The notes under the pieces: model-generated
Databases searched by the model: none
The model's input: only the letters and a program-made list of their open reading frames with translations
Told to the model about the DNA's origin: nothing
Shown: piece after piece, positions 60,299 through 64,000 of the stretch
How positions within the stretch are numbered: the first letter of the stretch is position 1
How the letters are laid out: the number at the start of each line of letters is the position of its first letter
Program-made: the position numbers and the translations under genes
Origin: Patiria pectinifera
Lineage: Eukaryota; Echinodermata; Asteroidea; Valvatida; Asterinidae
Direction of reading: 5' to 3'
Length of the DNA: 64,000 nucleotides
Assembly (NCBI GenBank): GCA_029964075.1
Contig: CM057135.1
Coordinates: 18,998,863 to 19,062,862 of the forward strand

Positions 60299-60450
60299 TG
60301 GCGTCGTAGACAGGATAGAGTGTTCTGATTTATTTCTCCGAGATGATGTCTACCCGCTACAAAATGGCGTCGTAGACAGGATTGAGTGTTCTGATTTAAT
60401 TCTCCAAGATGATGTCTACTCGCGCTACGAAATGGCGTCGTAGACAGGAT
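60299..60450 (+). repeat. Three tandem primer-binding sites
   Basis: TGGCGTCGTAGACAGGAT occurs at 60299, 60365 and 60433, each within a 66-68 bp repeat that also contains the CGCTACAAAA/CGCTACGAAA junction. The first copy is 3 bp after the LTR end, the normal place for the tRNA site. The 18-mer resembles tRNA-Ser-type sites in Mag-like elements, which is unverified. Confidence 0.8.
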
Positions 60451-61224
60451 TGAGTGCTCCGACAGTTGACATCTGTTTCTACATTGCCGTGAACTTTTTA
60501 TTGACGACGCGTTTTGATCCGGACTTTATTTTCCCCGGACTTTAGATTTTCTAGTGCACCGGAATTCGTGTTCACGAATCGCACTGAATCGCTTCCGTGT
60601 GTTTGATTGTCGCGATCATGGACGTCATGGTCATCATCTGATTTTTGCCTCACCCTGCGTTGAGAGGACTTCATTGACAAGCTACATTGTGTACTGTGTA
60701 ACTTTCATTGTAACAATCTATTTTTAGAATTGTATTTAATATTTGACCATTTTGTATCCAATCTTAGATCTGTTCAGTTTTTAGGCAGTTGTGCCTTAAT
60801 TGTGTGAATCTGTAGTAGGTTCTATATTAGGCGCAGATAATTATAGAGCCAGTTGTCGGCCTGTGCTTTGGATTGAGTGTTTGTGAGTCAAATACTAGTA
60901 TTGCTTGTTGCACACACACACACACCATTGTAACTTCTGGTTTTCAGCTAATTGCATTTTCATGACATTTTACACCAGTGCATTGTGTCATTTGCTTCTT
61001 GTATTATTAGATTGTCTTGGCATTTTTGGGTGTCTTTTTAGACCGTGTCAGTTGGAGATTTTTAGAGTGGAATTGTATTTTTGTCTACAGTGTAGTTAGA
61101 CATATTTTTGACTTGTATTTTATTGTCTGTTTGTATGCAGACTTGATTGTAGGTCAGTGATTGAGGCCTGATTTTGTAACAAGTCATATTTTTGTGTGTG
61201 CATTCCAAGGTAATTATTCCAACC
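60451..61224. other. Leader of the LTR element
   Basis: AT-rich untranslated leader with a second (CA)n run near 60910. No ORF with support. Confidence 0.6.
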
Positions 61225-61812
61225 ATGTCTGTGCCAGACTCTATTTCGAAGTCAAATAGTGCTTTAGCTAGGACCATAGTTAGTGCCTTCACAAATATTT
61301 TATGTGAACATAATGAAGATGCTTGTCCTATTGATAGAAATGCAGTGAGTAGCATTGAAGCTGCACTGAATAATAGATTTGCTGCTATTTTGAAATGTTT
61401 CGAGAAGCCTAGTAAAGACAGGGTTCATGAATCGCAGTGTCCTGACCTTGTTATGTGTTCTCATACAGTTGAGGTGGTAGATGCTATTTTTGAAGAGGCT
61501 AAGCCGCTTCTAATTGAGACGGTTTTACTTGAAGCTGCTGATTTTTGTAATGTGCAGGTGGAAGGAGTAGTTTCTGTTTCTCCCACTGTGAGTATTTTCG
61601 ATGATAGCCTTCATGTAGTTAGCTACAGTAATGTAACACACCCCTCACTTAGTTTGTCAGATGGCAAAGCCCAAGAAAAAGTAGGGAACCCTCCCTTGTC
61701 TTTGGGTATCGCAGCTTATTTGTGTGTGTTGGCAGTAGTGGTGACCATAATGACTGTTGACAGGAGTACAGTACCTCATATTCGGGGTCTGTGGCCAAAT
61801 GCCATTACTTAA
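61225..61812 (+). CDS. Single ORF of the LTR element, unknown, one membrane segment
   Basis: The ATG at 61225 sits in CAACCATGT, a fair Kozak context. An upstream GTG in frame is less likely. It encodes 195 residues: a Ser/Ala-rich start (MSVPDSISKSNSALARTIVS), helical stretches (FTNILCEHNEDACP; EVVDAIFEEAKPLLIETVLL), a Ser/Val-rich region, then a hydrophobic segment near residues 160-182 (LGIAAYLCVLAVVVTIMTV) and a short tail. There are six or more Cys. No gag, env or host family is recognised. Being the only open frame between the LTRs, it may serve the element, or be captured host sequence. Confidence 0.6.
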   Translation: MSVPDSISKSNSALARTIVSAFTNILCEHNEDACPIDRNAVSSIEAALNNRFAAILKCFEKPSKDRVHESQCPDLVMCSHTVEVVDAIFEEAKPLLIETVLLEAADFCNVQVEGVVSVSPTVSIFDDSLHVVSYSNVTHPSLSLSDGKAQEKVGNPPLSLGIAAYLCVLAVVVTIMTVDRSTVPHIRGLWPNAIT

Positions 61813-63565
61813 AAGTACTTGCGTTTATCTATGCCTAGCATGATCATTGTACATGTATTTGGCTATGTACTGATAGCTCAAGCTGCCCCTCCATATTTTA
61901 CTGTATAAATATTGGTGTTTTGCTCTTTAAATAAAAAGGGACACAGGATTTATCCGCACCATATTTACTTATTTCATTGTATAAACTTGTATTTTATATT
62001 TTTTCAATTTTTTGGAAATTGTTGTTGTCATTCACATGTTTGAATGAGATTATTGTACAAATTGTTGTACAACTATACATGCCTTTTATAATGTTGTGTT
62101 TTTATAGCATGTTTATGTAGGTGTGTCTTTTGTATGATGACTAATTGATCATTATAATTTCATGATTCAGGCAGATGCATTTTAGGTTTTTCCTGACTTG
62201 TCAAGGTTGGTTCACAGAGACGTGGTATTTTCATGTTTTTCTCTCTCTTTCATTTTGTATGGGATAGGAATTTGTGTGTCTTTGTTTACATTTCCAAATT
62301 TATTCCCTAAGAACGTTTAGTGACGGGATTGTGGATTCCTAATTTTAGTGTAGTTGCTAAGTGGAACATTTTGTCAGCAGTTTTGTAGTTTGGTGTATTC
62401 CAACTATTTTTACTCACCGATTTTATGGGATATTTTTGTATACCCTTTTTAGTGAGATTTGGCTGGCACTTTCACCATGCAATCTACCATTTATAGGACC
62501 ATTTTCAGGAAATGTATGTGTGTATGTACTTAGTAAATTCCTCTCCTATTGTTGTTGCCCTAAGTACTATTAGTGATGGGTGTTGCTCCTACCAGTTTAG
62601 CTGTGTTTTGGGTAGAAATGTAATTGTTTTCCTAGCCTTGTGTGGGTGAAGGATGTTGTAGTTGGTTGAGTTGTCCAACTGTTTGTTCTCACAGTGTGAA
62701 CGAGATTTTGTATTATTCTACCCTGCAGTCTACCTGGGGATGCACTGAATTGTTTGAGAAAAAAAACATTTTGCCTCGGTGCTTTGTTGAAAAACGAGTG
62801 TATTGACAGCCACTTGTATCTGAGACCTATATGTAGTGTATGAACCTCCTGTTTGCCTGCCACTTCATATCCAATTGTTCCATTAGAGCAAAAATTCACT
62901 TCTATCTTACTACAGATTCAATGTGATTTAGATTTCATTACCTTGTTTATGCATATTTAAAATTATAACGAGTGTATGTTCAGAGTTGTTGGCATGAAAC
63001 CACAGTTTTATTGTATAGTGTATGGTGCATGCAGGGGTGCTCTGTTATAATTTCACCATGTACATGTACATGTATTGTGTTTAACCGTGGTTGACCACAT
63101 TGTATTACAATGTATCAATTTTGGAATGAGATTGAGTGCAACACTATTGTACATGTACTTGTTTACTTATACTGTGTACAGATCTCGACATGTGAAAATT
63201 TTCCAGACAGGGTTTCTGTGATCATTTACATGATTTTGAGCTGACTTAGGAAGGTTTTGTGGAATATTAATTCCATCATGTATTTTATGTCAGTCTAGAC
63301 TTACTGATGGTTTATATAGCAAACCTTGAGTGGATATGTACGTTATATTTCCCTTTATCTTTCAAGGATTATTGCATGTTTATAATTCTTGTGATGAAAG
63401 TAATATTACATTGAACCGGTTTAATTTGATGACTGCATTTAGATATGTAACATGTATTCATTGCAAATCACTTAGTTATTGATAATTGTATAAACTCAAT
63501 CAGGTTGCCCTTGTATTTGTGTTATAAGGGACCACTCGGGTCGCGTGGTCTTAAAGTAGGGAACT
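61813..63565. other. 3' internal region of the LTR element
   Basis: About 1.75 kb of AT-rich sequence with short ORFs only (70 and 100 codons, no domain). CATGTACATG palindromes near 63060. It ends with the purine-rich AAAGTAGGGAA at 63553-63563, the candidate polypurine tract. Confidence 0.6.
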
Positions 63566-64000
63566 TGTAGGGATACCAAGTGCGCCCTCTGTTGTTATCT
63601 AAACGTTTTGCGAGTGATTTGCATATCATGACCTTTGGGCTTCCCGCGTAAAGGCAAGTTGTAACGAGTTTTCTCCTGTGGGCTTCGAGCAGAGAAGACC
63701 GATATAAAATTGTCTCCGAAAATTCTCTCCTTTTGTAGGGAGCATAGCTCCTGCCATGCTCCTGAGATATATCATTCTGGGAGGGTACTTCATAGAAAGT
63801 TCCCAGTGAGTATTTAGCTGTGTTTCATCATCATTTTTGTGAGAGAAACTGCGTATTTTCGGGATAAGACATTCGTTGCATTGTACTGTCATGACTGTGT
63901 AGTTTTGTATTATAGTGTGTAGCGTACATGTGTTGAACTTTGACACACACACACACACATTGTAATTTGTATACTGTCATACTTAATCTATTTTTGTGCA
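63566..64000 (+). repeat. 3' LTR, truncated by window end
   Basis: Same as 59717-60151 with few changes. The last 144 bp or so lie outside the window. Confidence 0.88.

Larger units (their letters stand above)
59717..64000 (+). mobile_element. Young non-autonomous LTR retrotransposon (3' end off window)
   Basis: 5' LTR 59717-60295, internal part 60296-63565, 3' LTR from 63566 to beyond 64000. Over the shared 435 bp I count seven substitutions and one short CA-repeat indel. The inside has no gag, protease, RT or integrase, only one ORF (61225-61812). It must be moved by a partner element. It inserted within the DUF6589-type gene. Estimated full length is about 4.4 kb. Confidence 0.88.

Noticed and set aside
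1..64000. Bacterial operons, CRISPR arrays, riboswitches, tRNA or rRNA genes
   Set aside because: None seen; the sequence is eukaryotic with introns and retroelements.

Overview
This is a repeat-rich stretch of an animal genome. Genes carry spliceosomal introns with GT/AG borders, and the window holds Ty3/gypsy, BEL/Pao and Ngaro/DIRS retroelements, several foldback (MITE-like) elements, CATGTACATG-rich simple sequence and low GC. The combination suggests a marine invertebrate (lancelet, hemichordate, echinoderm or mollusc). I cannot name the species from the sequence. I see no tRNA, rRNA, CRISPR or bacterial feature.

Bases 1-30051 are one nested pile of transposons. A decayed Ty3/gypsy element with a PNMA-like gag (minus strand, 1-6400) carries a MITE at 168-900. 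A BEL/Pao element (minus strand, 6688-30046, 5-bp duplication ATGAT) follows it. The BEL gag is split by a decayed cut-and-paste transposon, 'copy B' (10346-19582, duplication TACT). Copy B itself holds a Ngaro-type tyrosine-recombinase retroelement and a 500-N gap. The BEL 5' LTR is split by a second, intact copy, 'copy A' (21331-28991, duplication TGTT), and by a 581-bp insertion at 29287-29867.

Copy A is the main discovery. Ten exons on the minus strand join with consistent phase and no internal stop into about 971-978 codons. The predicted protein is collinear with vertebrate RAG1: N-terminal zinc motifs, a complete C3HC4 RING, a second zinc finger, and then a core with candidate catalytic D489, D558 and E924 plus the C-x2-C and H-x4-H zinc ligands at RAG1-like spacing. 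The element ends in CAC and makes a 4-bp duplication, unlike the 5 bp of Transib/ProtoRAG. No RAG2-like gene is present.

Bases 30052-44678 hold foldback repeats, a small multi-exon gene with a chromo-barrel-like exon (34451-36193), and a broken gene of the multicopy DUF6589-type family (36362-39760) interrupted by a GC-rich insertion and a MITE. Bases 44679-52803 hold a broken RecQ-like fragment, a minisatellite, a zinc-finger ORF, and a two-exon RecQ-family helicase gene whose intron contains a MITE with an 8-bp duplication and whose last exon has one in-frame TGA.

Bases 56900-59716 (minus) are a second DUF6589-type gene with an in-frame 42-bp coding minisatellite, two nonsense codons and a frameshift. 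It is cut at its 5' side by a young non-autonomous LTR retrotransposon (59717 to beyond 64000) that has no gag or pol, three tandem primer-binding sites, and one unknown ORF of 195 residues with a membrane segment.
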